DNA from: Nitrospira defluvii
GTDB lineage: Bacteria; Nitrospirota; Nitrospiria; Nitrospirales; Nitrospiraceae
Reading direction: 5' to 3'
DNA: 64,000 bases
Assembly: GCA_000196815.1 (NCBI GenBank)
Contig: FP929003.1
Location: 2,813,501-2,877,500, forward strand
Shown here piece after piece: positions 63,583-64,000 of the stretch. Each line of letters begins with the position of its first letter. Position 1 is the stretch's first letter. The position numbers and the translations under genes are program-made. The notes under the pieces were generated by a model. That model worked only from the letters and a program-made list of their open reading frames with translations. It had not been told where the DNA came from and searched no databases.

Positions 63583-63599
63583 GCACAGTTCAAGATCTG
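63583..63599 (+). repeat. Transposase-flank motif shared with 61.4 kb
   Basis: GCACAGTTCAAGATCTG at 63583-63599 matches GCACAGGTCAAGATCTG at 61392-61408 except for one base. The first lies just upstream of the broken RAYT gene. The second lies at the edge of the decayed toxin-antitoxin zone, hinting that a related element once inserted there. Confidence 0.45.
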
Positions 63600-63696
63600 A
63601 CCCTCTTGGCTCGGACGTTGTGACGCGGCGTCGCGGCGTGACCCAGCCTGCTTGATTTTCAAGACAGTTGCTGCCCCTTAGCGTCTGCCCTCACAG

Positions 63697-64000
63697 TTAG
63701 GCGAGCCGCCGCCCGCTGAGTAACCAGTAGCCACCGAGTACACATCCATAAAGCGCTACCCCGAGAACGACCAGTTCGAGCTGGCGCGACAAATCTGAGT
63801 CGAACACGCCGTAGCACCACGCAGTTACACCGAGGAAAAGAGCGATTGCTCCTCGATACCGAATACTACGAGCAGAGGGATTGGTTGACGTTTCGCCCAA
63901 CAATTGTTCTGGTGGGCGCGATGAGATACCATACACAATTGGGCCGGCCATGATCCACGCGGGAAAGCCGATTACGACTACGAGTGCGGTCCATATCCGG
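63697..64000 (-). CDS. Small membrane protein, 5' end cut by window edge
   Basis: The frame reads to the right edge without a start codon: an ATG at 63949-63951 is internal, since upstream codons encode IWTALVVVIGFPAWIMAGPI, a good membrane helix. Two more helices follow (IALFLGVTAWCYGVF and LVVLGVALYGCVLGGYWLL). It ends LLSGRRLA. I recognise no family. It is partial, with an unknown amount missing. Confidence 0.55.
   Translation of the reverse strand, partial: RIWTALVVVIGFPAWIMAGPIVYGISSRPPEQLLGETSTNPSARSIRYRGAIALFLGVTAWCYGVFDSDLSRQLELVVLGVALYGCVLGGYWLLSGRRLA

Overview
This window looks like a chromosomal segment of a Gram-negative, diderm bacterium of moderately high GC, most like a Nitrospira-type (Nitrospirota) genome. 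That assignment is an inference from the mix of an XrtA-type exopolysaccharide locus, the long housekeeping run and the intergenic repeats; no rRNA or tRNA gene was seen to test it. No CRISPR array or complete insertion sequence was seen.

Region 1 (1-23.2 kb, all minus strand) is a large surface-polysaccharide locus. Reading along transcription from 23.2 kb: a PilZ-like protein, two Wza-like export proteins, an outer-membrane beta-barrel, a Wzc-like chain-length regulator/tyrosine autokinase, a polyprenyl-phosphate sugar transferase and an XrtA-type polysaccharide deacetylase. After a 0.55 kb gap come an ABC exporter (Wzm/Wzt with a C-terminal glycan-recognition domain) and then sugar genes: glucose-1-phosphate cytidylyltransferase, a UDP-glucuronate decarboxylase-like SDR, UDP-glucose dehydrogenase, a deoxysugar C-methyltransferase, a DUF4910 aminopeptidase-like protein, a 2OG-dioxygenase-like protein, a second SDR, a broken GINT1-like glycosyltransferase, a GT-B glycosyltransferase, an SGNH-type membrane protein and a DUF5672 gene cut by the left edge. 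A LuxR-type regulator is divergent at 23.6 kb. No exosortase gene lies inside the window.

Region 2 (24.3-28.5 kb) holds a two-gene phosphonate module (PEP mutase fused to a nucleotidyltransferase, plus phosphonopyruvate decarboxylase), about 0.75 kb with no recognisable gene, and a lipoprotein gene preceded by a near-perfect sigma-54 promoter.

Region 3 (28.5-45.2 kb, minus strand) is a housekeeping run: DUF502, glmU, glmS, gatC, panD, gatA, DUF948, YtxH, gatB, an AT-richer orphan gene, eno, an ftsB-like gene, era, mgtE, recO, DUF971, a lipoprotein and glgA. Region 4 (45.3-53.1 kb, plus strand) carries tmk, holB, metG, a secreted protein, ftsH and a CDF metal exporter.

Region 5 (53.2-64 kb) is accessory: a membrane protein, a CobW-type GTPase, a PAP2 phosphatase, a HicBA toxin-antitoxin pair, several small orphan genes, a seven-repeat beta-propeller fused to an M64-type metallopeptidase with a coupled DUF1508 protein, decayed toxin-antitoxin remnants (DUF433/DUF5615 and a RelE/ParE-like piece), a secreted orphan protein and a broken REP-associated transposase.

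Together the first two regions suggest a cell-surface glycan with methylated or otherwise modified sugars and perhaps phosphonate substituents, under c-di-GMP/LuxR and sigma-54 influence. That functional link is inference.
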